Of a stretch of 64,000 nucleotides of DNA, positions 1-8,885 are shown piece by piece. The position numbers and the translations under genes were made by a program. This DNA comes from Methanoculleus frigidifontis (GTDB lineage Archaea > Halobacteriota > Methanomicrobia > Methanomicrobiales > Methanoculleaceae), in contig NZ_VCYH01000008.1 of NCBI RefSeq assembly GCF_030464345.1, forward strand, positions 1-64,000. The letters run 5' to 3'. Numbering within the stretch: the first letter of the stretch is position 1; the number at the start of each line of letters is the position of its first letter. The notes beneath the pieces are model-generated. The model did not search any database. It saw only the letters and a program-made list of their open reading frames with translations, and was not told where the DNA came from.

Positions 1-1
1 G

Positions 2-1597
2 AACTATCCGTATCTCTCGGTGGAGACCTCGGTCAGTCCCGAGACGGTCGCGGTGAACGGGACGATCGATACCACCATCCGGCTGCGGGGCGACGGGTGG
101 GCGCTTCAGCCCGATCCGATCGATGTGGTGCTGGTGATCGACCGGTCGGGAAGTATGCGCTACACAGATGTCAGCCCGTCGCGACTGGGTGCGGCGCAAT
201 CGGCGGCGCTAACCTTTATCGACCAGATGAGTTCTGTACGGGATCGGGTCGGTCTCGTTTCTTTTTCCTCTTCCACGACGAGGGACGATGATCTCACCTG
301 TTCCTTTGAGACGGTGAAGAGCGATATTAACAGTCTCTCGCCCAACGGTGCTACACAGTTGCGGCGAGCCATCTATGAGGCGATCCTGATGGAGCAGGAG
401 CAGGGAAGAGCCGAAGCCGTCAAAGCGGTAGTCGTCCTGACCGATGGCGACTGGAATTATGACGGCAGCCCGATCGGTCATGGAAAGGGGTATCCTGCGA
501 ACTCCTCCTGGGCCTATACGTTCAGCGGGAGCAGCCTAGAGCCGGACCACTACCGCTACTACGACGGCCTCGGCGGCACGCTCAAGTGGAAGTATACGTG
601 GGGGGGAAATTATCTGTATTGCACCGATGGCGAGTGGACTAACCAGAACATGTCCCGGTTTGCCGATGCCAACGGAGTGAAACTCTATACAATAACCTTC
701 GCTTACAACCCGAGCACGACGGTCCGGGATACGATGAGAGTTCTGGCAAACGCGACCGGAGGGTTCTACGAGCACGCGACCGATGGAACCCAGCTCACCG
801 ACATTTACCGACGCATCGCCGGCGAACTGAAGGTCGAAGCAGGCGTGAACACGACGATGGACGTCTGTTTCGAGAACGTGGAGGTGAACGGCACTCCGAA
901 GAATGGCGCAGACGTCTTCGACTACGTCTACGCAGAGGATTATTCGACCCGCATCTGTAGTTACCGCACCTATCCCAACGGCACTACTGTTGATATGTTC
1001 CCTGAGTATACCCGGAGCGATGCTCAGAACTGGACAGGAGAAAACCCGGTACTGCATTTCGACGTCGGCACGGTGCGGCTGAACCAGACCTGGGAGACGA
1101 CGTTCCGCCTGAAGGTGCTTGCGGACGGGAACATCAACGTCTTCGGTTCCGGTTCGACCATAATCTTCAACGACGGCACCGATACCCTCGACCTGCCGGA
1201 CCTCTTCATCACGGCTATTCCCGACCTGAACAACACCGGCGTGGAGACGGGCTCGCTCGACATCGCGAACCTCCGCTGCACCGGGAGCGGGCCGTACCTG
1301 GACTTCCTGCCGCTCGCCTGGGATCTGACGTATACCGGGGCGGACGAGGTTACCGAGGATATCTACTGTCAGAACGACGGCGTTTCCTGGATCTACGCCG
1401 CCTCAAAGACACCTGAGATGGCGGGCGGCACGACAATCACCGAGAACTACCTGCTCGACGTGCGGCACCTTCCGCCCGGCACCTATACCGTCCGGGTGAG
1501 GGTGACGGCGCCCGATGCTCCGGTAGATCAGGAAACTCTGGCCGTCGTTGACCGGGTCGGCCCGAGTGAAAATTCAGTTTATATCCGGATCCAATAA
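2..1597 (+). CDS. Secreted VWA-domain protein, 5' truncated by window edge
   Basis: The reading frame is open from the first bases (NYPYLSVET) and matches the middle of the next gene, so the signal peptide and Ig-like repeats lie outside the window. A VWA domain follows, with an intact metal-ion-dependent adhesion site (MIDAS): DRSGS at 140-154, GATQLR, and LTDGDW. The C-terminal half is a beta-rich region almost identical to that of the next gene and ends in YIRIQ. There is no C-terminal membrane anchor or sorting motif. VWA domains with intact MIDAS usually bind protein ligands through a divalent metal; an extracellular adhesion or matrix role is inferred. It is the first of three tandem paralogues. 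An internal ATG at 20 is unlikely to be the real start. Confidence 0.85.
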   Translation, partial: NYPYLSVETSVSPETVAVNGTIDTTIRLRGDGWALQPDPIDVVLVIDRSGSMRYTDVSPSRLGAAQSAALTFIDQMSSVRDRVGLVSFSSSTTRDDDLTCSFETVKSDINSLSPNGATQLRRAIYEAILMEQEQGRAEAVKAVVVLTDGDWNYDGSPIGHGKGYPANSSWAYTFSGSSLEPDHYRYYDGLGGTLKWKYTWGGNYLYCTDGEWTNQNMSRFADANGVKLYTITFAYNPSTTVRDTMRVLANATGGFYEHATDGTQLTDIYRRIAGELKVEAGVNTTMDVCFENVEVNGTPKNGADVFDYVYAEDYSTRICSYRTYPNGTTVDMFPEYTRSDAQNWTGENPVLHFDVGTVRLNQTWETTFRLKVLADGNINVFGSGSTIIFNDGTDTLDLPDLFITAIPDLNNTGVETGSLDIANLRCTGSGPYLDFLPLAWDLTYTGADEVTEDIYCQNDGVSWIYAASKTPEMAGGTTITENYLLDVRHLPPGTYTVRVRVTAPDAPVDQETLAVVDRVGPSENSVYIRIQ

Positions 1598-1945
1598 TCC
1601 TGCTTTTCGTTCCCCGTCGGGCAACGTCCATCTGCGAGATGGGGTGCTGCACGAAAGATCAATTCCCTTCGGGCAATGCTTCCTGCACCCTGCCTGCCTT
1701 GTTTTGAAAAATATTCTGCATGGGTCTGGGCACTCCGAATTCTTTTTAATCCGGATAAATATCTTTTAAATCGTAAAAAGTCTATTCTAAAACGATATTT
1801 CTTATAGAAACTTATTAATATTATTATTCTGAACTAGTCCTAGGATGGGGCAACCTTGTCTGGGAGGCATATGAATATGAAATACTGGATCTTCGGCTGC
1901 CTGCTGCTCGGTGTCGTCATGCTGACATCTCCGGCAGGGGCTCAG
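1581..1945 (+). repeat. Direct repeat copy 1: gene 3' end, spacer and signal-peptide segment
   Basis: This segment covers the last codons of the first VWA gene, the whole spacer, and the leader and signal peptide codons of the second. It is nearly identical to 4923-5289. The offset is 3342 bases through the spacer and 3344 after a 2-base insertion beside the ribosome binding site. It records a tandem duplication of one gene-plus-promoter unit, kept similar by recent duplication or gene conversion. Confidence 0.9.
1812..1822 (+). promoter_or_regulatory. TATA-like promoter of second VWA gene
   Basis: An AT-rich block (TTATTAATATT) stands out from the GC-rich surroundings about 50 bases before the start codon. 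A second AT-rich element lies at about 1754-1766. The same sequence recurs before the third VWA gene. Confidence 0.5.
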
Positions 1946-4939
1946 GTACCCGATCAGGTCGGCATCACCGGCAGCACCGCATGGCTGGTCGCCGGCGGGG
2001 ACGGGAGTGCAGAGATCACCGCCACGGTGCAGAACGGCAGCACCCCGCTTGCGGGGCTGGACGTCGCCTTCTCGGTCGATGCCGCATACGGCAGCATCAC
2101 GCCGGCGACCGGCGTCACCGATGCGAACGGCCGGGCGACGGCGACGTTCACGCCCGGGACGCTGAGCGGGGACGCCCCGATCACCGTCCGGGTCACCTAT
2201 CCCGGGGGAGAGATTGTCCGGGATTACCTGCAGCAGATCGACCACGCCGCACCCTATGCCCTCGCTGGTCTCTCGTATGCGTCCGAGGCGACGGTCGGCG
2301 AGGAGACGGATATCGTCGTCCGGCTGGCCGACCGCTACGGCAATCCGGTCGATGGCCGGAATGCGGCCGAGTCGGTCGTCTTCGGCGTCAGTTCGGCCGG
2401 GGGAACGGCCGGTTTTGTAAACGGCGAAGCATACGAAACTCCGGTTGCCGTTGCGGTGGACGCTGCAGGGGATGCGACCGGCACCCTGCGGGTCTGCGAG
2501 CGTGCCGGAGAGAATTTTATCGTCATCGATTCACCCGGACCGATCCCGGATACCTATATCTCCATTCTCGGGGTGGCGAACGGAACGCCCGCGAGCATCA
2601 TCTCTGTCGTGTCGCCGTCGACGGGCTCGCCGCCCTCCGTGCCTGCCGACGGAACGAGCAACTTTTCGTTCACCTATACCCTCTACGACCGCTACGGCAA
2701 CCCGACGGAGGGACAGCAGCTCCGGATCACCACCATGGGCGGCGAGGACGCGGTGCTGACGACGAGCTCATCCGGGCAGGTTGCGATCACCTACGGGCCA
2801 AAGGACACGACCGGAACGGTGACGATCACCGCAACCGCGGCGGCGAATGCGAGTGTGAGTGTTTCGCAGGAGGTCGCGTTCACCAGCACCGATCCGGTGA
2901 ACATGCTGCTGACCGCAAGCCCGCAGACGATGCCGAGCCGGGATGCAAGACCCGATTCGGTCGCTCTCGTCCGGGCGAAAGTGATGGATATCAAGGGCAA
3001 TCCGGTATCCGGCGAAGTTGTCGAGTTTGCCATTGCGAATATCGCCTGCGGCACCTCCGTTCTCGTCGAAGACCCGTACTTCACCTCCCCCTCCAAGCAG
3101 ACGGCTTCGGCTCAGACAGACGAGGACGGGTATGCCACCGTCCGGTTCTATCCGGGCTCGTTCATAACGGACCGGGACAACCCGGCCTGGAACGGCACCG
3201 CCACGGGCACATGCACCGTCCGGGCAGAATGGGGCAATATAAGCCGGATGCTGGCGGTTTCGTGGAAGAATTATCCTTACCTCTCGGTAGAAACGTTTGT
3301 TGAGCCCGAGACGGTCGCGGTGAACGGGACGATCGATACCACCATCCGGCTGCGGGGCGACGGGTGGGCGCTCCAGCCCGACCCGATCGATGTGGTGCTG
3401 GTGATCGACCGGTCGGGGAGTATGGATGGCACCGATCTCTATCCGTCGCGGATGGCCGCCGCCAAGAATGCTGCGAATGAGTTTATCGGCCGGATGAATC
3501 TGGACACCCGGGATCGGGTGGCGCTGGTTTCCTTCGCATTCGATGCACGGCTGGATCAAGGACTGGTCGACGATGCTGGCGTAATCCAGTCGGCAGTCAA
3601 CGCATTACATGCAAATGGTGCGACGAATATGCGACAGGCCTACTATGAGGCTATCAAATACCTCAAGGGCAATGGGAGGCCTGAAGCGGTGAAAGCGGTT
3701 ATTCTGATGAGTGACGGCAACTGGAATTATCATGGCTCCCCCCTCGCGGCAGGAACCGGTTATCCGGACAGCGACACCTATCTGTCAACACGATATCCGT
3801 CGTATCCCGATGCAATTCTATCCGGGTATCCCTGGAGTGGAAGCAGTTACTCATTCAGCAGTGAAAAATACGAGTGGTACAGCGACCTCCCCGATCCGAA
3901 AGGTACATTGAACCGGTGGCTTAAATGGTATCGGTATGATCCTGTTAACGGAGACCGGTGGGGCAAGGTCTGCGATGATGGTCAGTTCACCAATCAGAAT
4001 ATGTCCGTATATGCAACCAGCGGTGATGCCGCTGAGAACGTGCGAATCTATAGTATCGGTTTTGCGTCAAATCTGGATGACAATGTTGAGCGCGATCTCA
4101 CTGTGCTTTCGGAGGCAACCGGAGGCAAATACGTCTGGGCTGGAAATGAAGATGAGCTGCGACAAGTATACACCGACATCGCCGGAGAACTGAAGACCGA
4201 GGCCGGTGTCAATACTCAGATGAGCGTCTGTTTCGAGAATGTGGAGGTGAACGGCACTCCGAAGAATGGCGCAGACGTCTTCGACTACGTCTATGCAGAG
4301 GGCAGCTCGACCCGCATTTACAGTTTCAACAACACCGTCGACATTATCCCTGAGTATACCCGGGACGACACTTCCGCGTGGCAGAACGACCACACTCTCA
4401 CCTTTAATGTCGGCACGGTGCGGTTGAACCAGACCTGGGAGACGACGTTCCGCCTGAAGGTGCTTGTCGATGGAAACATCAACGTCTTCGGTTCCGGTTC
4501 GACCATAACCTTCAACGACGGCACCGACACCCTTGACCTGCCTGACCTCTTCGTCACGGCCATTCCCGACCTGAACAACACCGGCGTGGGGACAGGCTCG
4601 CTCGACATCGCGAACCTCCGCTGCACCGGGAGCGGGCCGTACCTGGACTTCCTGCCGCTCGCCTGGGATCTGACGTATACCGGGGTGGACGAGGTTACCG
4701 AGGAGATCTACTGTCAGAACGACGGCGTTTCCTGGATCTACGCCGCTTCAAAGACGCCTGAGGTGGCGGGCGGCACGACGGTCACCGAGAACTACCTGCT
4801 CGATGTGCGGAACCTCCCTCCCGGCGAGTATTCCATCAGGGTGAAGGCGACGGCTCCCGATGCTCCGGCAGATCAGGAGACTCTGGATGTTGCGGACTGG
4901 GTCGGCCGGGGGGAGCGCCCGTATATCCGGATCCAATAA
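1871..4939 (+). CDS. Secreted Ig-like (Big_1-type) and VWA domain surface protein
   Basis: About 1022 aa. The start at 1871 (MNMKYW) follows GGGAGG; the ATG at 1877 has better spacing and is a real alternative. A signal peptide (hydrophobic FGCLLLGVVML, ending near AGAQ) is followed by about four Big_1/invasin-type Ig-like repeats (roughly residues 30-480), recognisable by recurring RYGNP and DANGRATATF type motifs. A VWA domain covers about 507-775 with intact MIDAS: DRSGS at 513-517, GATNMR, and LMSDGNW. A beta-rich C-terminal region ends in YIRIQ. No membrane anchor is visible. The architecture suits an extracellular filament or adhesin protein; that role is inferred. Repetition within the repeats and shared ends with the neighbouring paralogues suggest recombination. 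Confidence 0.88.
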   Translation: MNMKYWIFGCLLLGVVMLTSPAGAQVPDQVGITGSTAWLVAGGDGSAEITATVQNGSTPLAGLDVAFSVDAAYGSITPATGVTDANGRATATFTPGTLSGDAPITVRVTYPGGEIVRDYLQQIDHAAPYALAGLSYASEATVGEETDIVVRLADRYGNPVDGRNAAESVVFGVSSAGGTAGFVNGEAYETPVAVAVDAAGDATGTLRVCERAGENFIVIDSPGPIPDTYISILGVANGTPASIISVVSPSTGSPPSVPADGTSNFSFTYTLYDRYGNPTEGQQLRITTMGGEDAVLTTSSSGQVAITYGPKDTTGTVTITATAAANASVSVSQEVAFTSTDPVNMLLTASPQTMPSRDARPDSVALVRAKVMDIKGNPVSGEVVEFAIANIACGTSVLVEDPYFTSPSKQTASAQTDEDGYATVRFYPGSFITDRDNPAWNGTATGTCTVRAEWGNISRMLAVSWKNYPYLSVETFVEPETVAVNGTIDTTIRLRGDGWALQPDPIDVVLVIDRSGSMDGTDLYPSRMAAAKNAANEFIGRMNLDTRDRVALVSFAFDARLDQGLVDDAGVIQSAVNALHANGATNMRQAYYEAIKYLKGNGRPEAVKAVILMSDGNWNYHGSPLAAGTGYPDSDTYLSTRYPSYPDAILSGYPWSGSSYSFSSEKYEWYSDLPDPKGTLNRWLKWYRYDPVNGDRWGKVCDDGQFTNQNMSVYATSGDAAENVRIYSIGFASNLDDNVERDLTVLSEATGGKYVWAGNEDELRQVYTDIAGELKTEAGVNTQMSVCFENVEVNGTPKNGADVFDYVYAEGSSTRIYSFNNTVDIIPEYTRDDTSAWQNDHTLTFNVGTVRLNQTWETTFRLKVLVDGNINVFGSGSTITFNDGTDTLDLPDLFVTAIPDLNNTGVGTGSLDIANLRCTGSGPYLDFLPLAWDLTYTGVDEVTEEIYCQNDGVSWIYAASKTPEVAGGTTVTENYLLDVRNLPPGEYSIRVKATAPDAPADQETLDVADWVGRGERPYIRIQ

Positions 4940-5289
4940 TCCTGCTTTTCGTTCCCCGTCGGGCAACGTCCATCTGCGAGATGGGGTGCTGCACGAAAGA
5001 TCAATTCCCTTCGGGCAATGCTTCCTGCACCCTGCCTGCCTTGTTTTGAAAAATATTCTGCATGAGATCCGACACTCCGAATCCTATTTAATCCGGATAA
5101 ATATCTTTTAAATCGTAAAAAGTCTATTTTAAGACGATATTTGTGGTAGAAAGTTATTAATATTATTGTATGGAACTAGTCCTAGGATGGGGCAACCGTG
5201 TCTGGGAGGAGCATATGAATATGAAATACTGGATCTTCGGCTGCCTGCTGCTCGGTGTCGTCATGCTGACATCTCCGGCAGGGGCTCAG
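4923..5289 (+). repeat. Direct repeat copy 2: gene 3' end, spacer and signal-peptide segment
   Basis: Second copy of the segment at 1581-1945. It differs by scattered substitutions and two extra bases (AG) between the ribosome binding site and the ATG. Both the intergenic spacer and the signal-peptide codons are conserved at nucleotide level. Confidence 0.9.
5154..5164 (+). promoter_or_regulatory. TATA-like promoter of third VWA gene
   Basis: The TTATTAATATT block sits at the same offset as in the duplicated unit upstream, about 50 bases before the start at 5215. Confidence 0.5.
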
Positions 5290-8200
5290 ATCCCTGATCA
5301 GGTCGGCATAACCGGAAGTACGCCCTGGCTGGTCGCCGGCGGGGGGGAGCGTGCAACCATCTCTGTTGAGGTACTTGACGGCACCACCCCCCTTGCGGGG
5401 CTGGACGTCGCCTTCTCGGTCGACGCCGCGTACGGCAGCATCACGCCGGCGAGCGGCGTCACCGACGCGAACGGCCGGGCGACGGCGACGTTCACGCCCG
5501 GGACGCTGAGCGGGGACGCCCCGATCACCGTCCGGGTCACCTACCCCGACGGGGAGATTATCCAGGACTATCTGCAGCAGATCGATCATGCTGCGCCGTA
5601 CAGCGTTGCCGGGATAGACTACGCAGCGGAAGTGCCCGTCGACACGACAACGAATGTAACCGTCCGGCTGGTCGACCGCTACGGCAACCCGATCGATAAC
5701 CGGAACACGGCAGAATCGGTCATCTTCTCCGTCGGATCGGCTGACGGAACGGCCGGATTCGTGAGCGGTGAGGAGTGCGTCTCGACGGTCTCGCGGGAGG
5801 TGGACGGTGCCGGGGCGGCTCTCGCCGTCCTTCGGGTCGGCCAGCGTGCAGGTGACAACATTGTCGTGATTGATGTCCCCGATCCCCTTGTCGATCCGCC
5901 GTTTGTATCCATTCTCGGTGTGGCCGATGGAAACCCCGACAACATCGTCGGCTATGCCGAACCGAACCCGGCGGTGCTGCCGGCCGATGGCGAAAGTATG
6001 TTTTTCCTGACCTTTGTCGTGCGCGATCGGTATGGGAATGCAGTGCAGGATACACCTGTCAGCATCACAAACTCCCGTGGCGGTGAAGCGAACACGTTCC
6101 TCACGAATTCGCTCGGCCAGGTAACCCTCAGTTACGGGCCGACGGTGCGTATCGGGGAGGTGACCCTCACCGCAACCGCCGCCGAGAACGATTCGGTCTC
6201 TGCCGCTCGAACCGTCGAGTTCGTGAGCGACGATCCGGTAAACATGGTTCTCACCGCCAACCCCGAGGTGATGGCAAGCCGTGATGTGAACGATTCCATC
6301 TCCTCTATCATCCGGGCGAAAGTCGTGGATATCAGGGGCAACCCGGTTGAGAACGAACCTGTCTCGTTTGCTCTCCGGAATGTCGACATTGGTGGGTATA
6401 CAGAGATCGCCTCGCCGGAACTGTCGTCGAGCGTCGCCGTCACCGACAGCAACGGGTATGCCGATATCACCTTCCGGCCCGGCGCCTTCACAAACGACAT
6501 TCTCGATCCAGGTTTCAACAGCACCGCGAGCGGCACCTGTGAGGTCGCCGCCACGTGGGGGGAGATCACCCGGAACGTAACCCTCACCTGGAAGAACTAC
6601 CCGTATCTCTCCATTGAAACCACCGTTGACCCGGAAAACGGGACAGTAGACGTGAACGAGACCATTGATGTCGGTATCCGCCTGCGCGGGGATGGGTGGG
6701 TGGTTCAGCAGATGCTGCCGCTCGATATCGTGCTCTGCATCGACCGCGGTGAGGATATGCTCCTGAACGATACCGCAAACAAGAAAGAAGGGTGGGATCG
6801 GATGATCTATGCCCGTGAGGCTGCCTGGAACTTCACTGAGTTCCTGGCGCTCGGGGACAACCGCGTGGGGCTGGTGACGTTCGGCGACATGTCTATCGAT
6901 ACCCTGCAGCATGCAGCCCCGGCGGAATTTGTCGACGGGTATGTCGACCTTATCAACCTCCCGAACACCTATAACTGGAAGAAGAATCTTGCCAAGGACG
7001 GCAACGCGAACGATGACGTGATAGCGGTGAATTCCTACTATCCCGGCAACGGCCGGATCCGGTACCTGGACTTTGCTGAGGTGGTCAAGCCCCTGGACAG
7101 CGGAACCTGGCTTGATATCAGGACATCTCTCTGGGACATCGTTCCGGCAAACAGGGAGAAGACCGGCGAGGCTACTGCCCCGCTTCGGAAAGGACTGCAT
7201 GCCGCAATCAAGCACCTCGAAGTGAACGGCAGACCCGGGGCCGTCAAGGCCGTTGTCGTGCTGATGCAGAACAAGTACTGCTACTACGGCGATCCCTTCG
7301 GGCCGGAGAACGGCGGGAGCCCGATGGCCTGCGACCCCGACGATAAGAGCCTCGCTTCGGGAACGGCGGATTACTATGCGTTCGGCGACTGCGACGACGA
7401 GAACATGGCGGCGTATGCAAGCGCTCACGGCATCAAAATCTATCCGATCTACTACGCAAACAGCGGTTCGACATCCGAAGAGGACGTTCCCCGCGAACTG
7501 GCCGGTCAGACCGGCGGCCGGTACTTCATGGCCGAAGATTACTTCGAGCTTGAAGCGGCACTGCGGGATATCACCCTCCTGCTCCGCGATGAAGCCAGTG
7601 TGAACACGGAGATGGACGTTACGTTCGAGTCGGTGACGGTGAACAGCAATCCCGTGCCGGGCGACGATGCTTTCGCATACGTCTACGCGCCGCCGACCGA
7701 CTCCACGCGGATTTACAGCTACAACCGGACGGCGACGATCATCCCGGCATACGCACGGGACGATACCCTGAACTGGACTGAAAACCAGACGCTGCACTTC
7801 GACGTCGGCACCATCCGGGTCGGCCAGATCTGGGAGACGAGCTTCCGGCTGCGCGTGCTCGAAGCGGGCAACATCGAGATCTTCGGGGAGAACTCGTATG
7901 TCACCTTCAACAACGGCACGGATACCGTGAAACTGCCGGCGCTGGCGATCACGGCGCTTCCGACAGGTGTATCCGCGCCCCTCGGCGTGGTAAACCTGAG
8001 CGTGGATGATCTGCAGTTCACCGGTGATCCGGCACGGCCGGTCTACGACCTTCTCCCGCTTGCCTGGAACGTGAACTACACCGGGGTGCATGAAGTTGCC
8101 GAAGACCTCTATTACCGGAGCGACGGGGTTTCATGGATCTACCTCTGCTCCAAGACTGCGGACAACACGACGACCGCTGATACCTATACGGTCGACGTGA

Positions 8201-8331
8201 CCGACATGGCCGCAGGAGAGTACACCTTCAAAGTATACGCAACAGCCCCGGACGCACCGGACAGCGCGACGGTGCTCGCGGTGCCGGTGCGTGTCAAAGA
8301 CTTGAGCCGCGCGTATATCCAGATCCGGTGA
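5215..8331 (+). CDS. Secreted Ig-like and VWA-like paralogue with degenerate MIDAS
   Basis: About 1038 aa. The ATG at 5215 follows GGGAGGAG at good spacing. The signal peptide is identical to that of the preceding gene, and four Ig-like repeats follow. The VWA-like domain begins near residue 505, but the metal-binding DxSxS is replaced by DRGED (from residue 510) and the usual SDG/TDG loop reads LMQNKY (about 683-688). Both key MIDAS loops are therefore lost, although the fold-defining strands (DIVLCID, AVKAVVVLM, IKIYPIYY) remain. The VWA region is also longer, with an insertion around 6900-7150. The C-terminal region resembles the paralogues but is more diverged and ends in YIQIR. It may have become a structural partner of the other two proteins; that is inference. 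Confidence 0.87.
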   Translation: MNMKYWIFGCLLLGVVMLTSPAGAQIPDQVGITGSTPWLVAGGGERATISVEVLDGTTPLAGLDVAFSVDAAYGSITPASGVTDANGRATATFTPGTLSGDAPITVRVTYPDGEIIQDYLQQIDHAAPYSVAGIDYAAEVPVDTTTNVTVRLVDRYGNPIDNRNTAESVIFSVGSADGTAGFVSGEECVSTVSREVDGAGAALAVLRVGQRAGDNIVVIDVPDPLVDPPFVSILGVADGNPDNIVGYAEPNPAVLPADGESMFFLTFVVRDRYGNAVQDTPVSITNSRGGEANTFLTNSLGQVTLSYGPTVRIGEVTLTATAAENDSVSAARTVEFVSDDPVNMVLTANPEVMASRDVNDSISSIIRAKVVDIRGNPVENEPVSFALRNVDIGGYTEIASPELSSSVAVTDSNGYADITFRPGAFTNDILDPGFNSTASGTCEVAATWGEITRNVTLTWKNYPYLSIETTVDPENGTVDVNETIDVGIRLRGDGWVVQQMLPLDIVLCIDRGEDMLLNDTANKKEGWDRMIYAREAAWNFTEFLALGDNRVGLVTFGDMSIDTLQHAAPAEFVDGYVDLINLPNTYNWKKNLAKDGNANDDVIAVNSYYPGNGRIRYLDFAEVVKPLDSGTWLDIRTSLWDIVPANREKTGEATAPLRKGLHAAIKHLEVNGRPGAVKAVVVLMQNKYCYYGDPFGPENGGSPMACDPDDKSLASGTADYYAFGDCDDENMAAYASAHGIKIYPIYYANSGSTSEEDVPRELAGQTGGRYFMAEDYFELEAALRDITLLLRDEASVNTEMDVTFESVTVNSNPVPGDDAFAYVYAPPTDSTRIYSYNRTATIIPAYARDDTLNWTENQTLHFDVGTIRVGQIWETSFRLRVLEAGNIEIFGENSYVTFNNGTDTVKLPALAITALPTGVSAPLGVVNLSVDDLQFTGDPARPVYDLLPLAWNVNYTGVHEVAEDLYYRSDGVSWIYLCSKTADNTTTADTYTVDVTDMAAGEYTFKVYATAPDAPDSATVLAVPVRVKDLSRAYIQIR

Positions 8332-8759
8332 GAAGCGATCCTCACGTCTTTTCTTTTGATGCTGCCCCTTTCCGCTGCCCTGATCTGCTGCGGCATTTCT
8401 CCTGCAGAGCGGCCGGAAGCGGATGGAAGGTAGTGCCCTCCGAAACAACTGATACTACCTTTGTTGCGATCGCGTCCGGGTGTTCCCGATTGATTGCAAC
8501 CCGGAGCACGGCTTTCCCCTGGGTATCGCCATGACTGCCCTCGCCCCTTGAGGGGCGGGGGAGGAGGCCGGAGGCCGGGTAGGGTGGGGTTGATAATGTC
8601 TGTGGATCTTCGGGGAGACGGGGGACCCCTCCCCGTCAGCCCCACCCTGGGGGCGATTAGCCACCACGGTCCACGGCATGAGGGCATGCTTTGAGATCAC
8701 GTATCAGGTATATGCTGGAGCACTACCCGCTGGAATGAATACCTGTAGAGAAAAGCGAC
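8332..8759. other. Gene-free spacer holding dispersed repeat A
   Basis: No convincing gene. A T-rich stretch (CTTTTCTTTTGATG, about 8346-8360) just after the third VWA gene may terminate it. The rest is mostly the G-rich dispersed repeat listed separately, in which short ORFs on both strands are by-products of composition. Confidence 0.7.
8506..8690 (+). repeat. Dispersed intergenic repeat A, copy 1
   Basis: This segment, containing CGGCTTTCCCCTGGGTATCG, CCTTGAGGGGCGGGGGAGG and GGTGGGGTTGAT, recurs in the same orientation at 16518-16703 with scattered changes. It includes the self-complementary stretch CGCCCCTTGAGGGGCG. No transposase is linked to either copy. It looks like a small non-autonomous or structural intergenic repeat. 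Confidence 0.85.
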
Positions 8760-8830
8760 GGATCCAGCGGGAATCGAACCCGCGTCCTTGGGTTCGAAGC
8801 CCAAGAGGATATCCTCTACCCCATGGATCC
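8760..8830 (-). tRNA. tRNA-Arg (anticodon TCG)
   Basis: Read on the minus strand, the acceptor arms GGATCCA and TGGATCC pair over 7 bp. The anticodon stem TTGGG/CCCAA encloses loop CTTCGAA, giving anticodon TCG, which reads CGA (Arg). The T arm GCGGG-TTCGATT-CCCGC is perfect and the variable loop is 4 nt. CCA is not encoded. A TTTT tract follows the 3' end on the minus strand, and no intron is seen. Confidence 0.93.
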
Positions 8831-8852
8831 CCACACCGTTTTCTATCAGAAG

Positions 8853-8862
8853 ATATTAAGCG
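8853..8862. promoter_or_regulatory. TATA element between tRNA-Arg and dut-like gene
   Basis: GATATTAAGC lies about 27 bases before the tRNA 5' end on the minus strand and about 28 bases before the plus-strand start codon at 8886. It is near-palindromic at its core and could serve one or both genes; a leaderless plus-strand transcript would fit. Confidence 0.45.
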
Positions 8863-8885
8863 TTTTCTTGCAATTATTGTATAGA

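Noticed and set aside
5182-8091. 969-codon minus-strand ORF opposite the third VWA gene
   Set aside because: It mirrors the real gene in the reverse frame, is rich in Arg, Asp, His and Val without domain motifs, and its length follows from codon bias of the coding strand.
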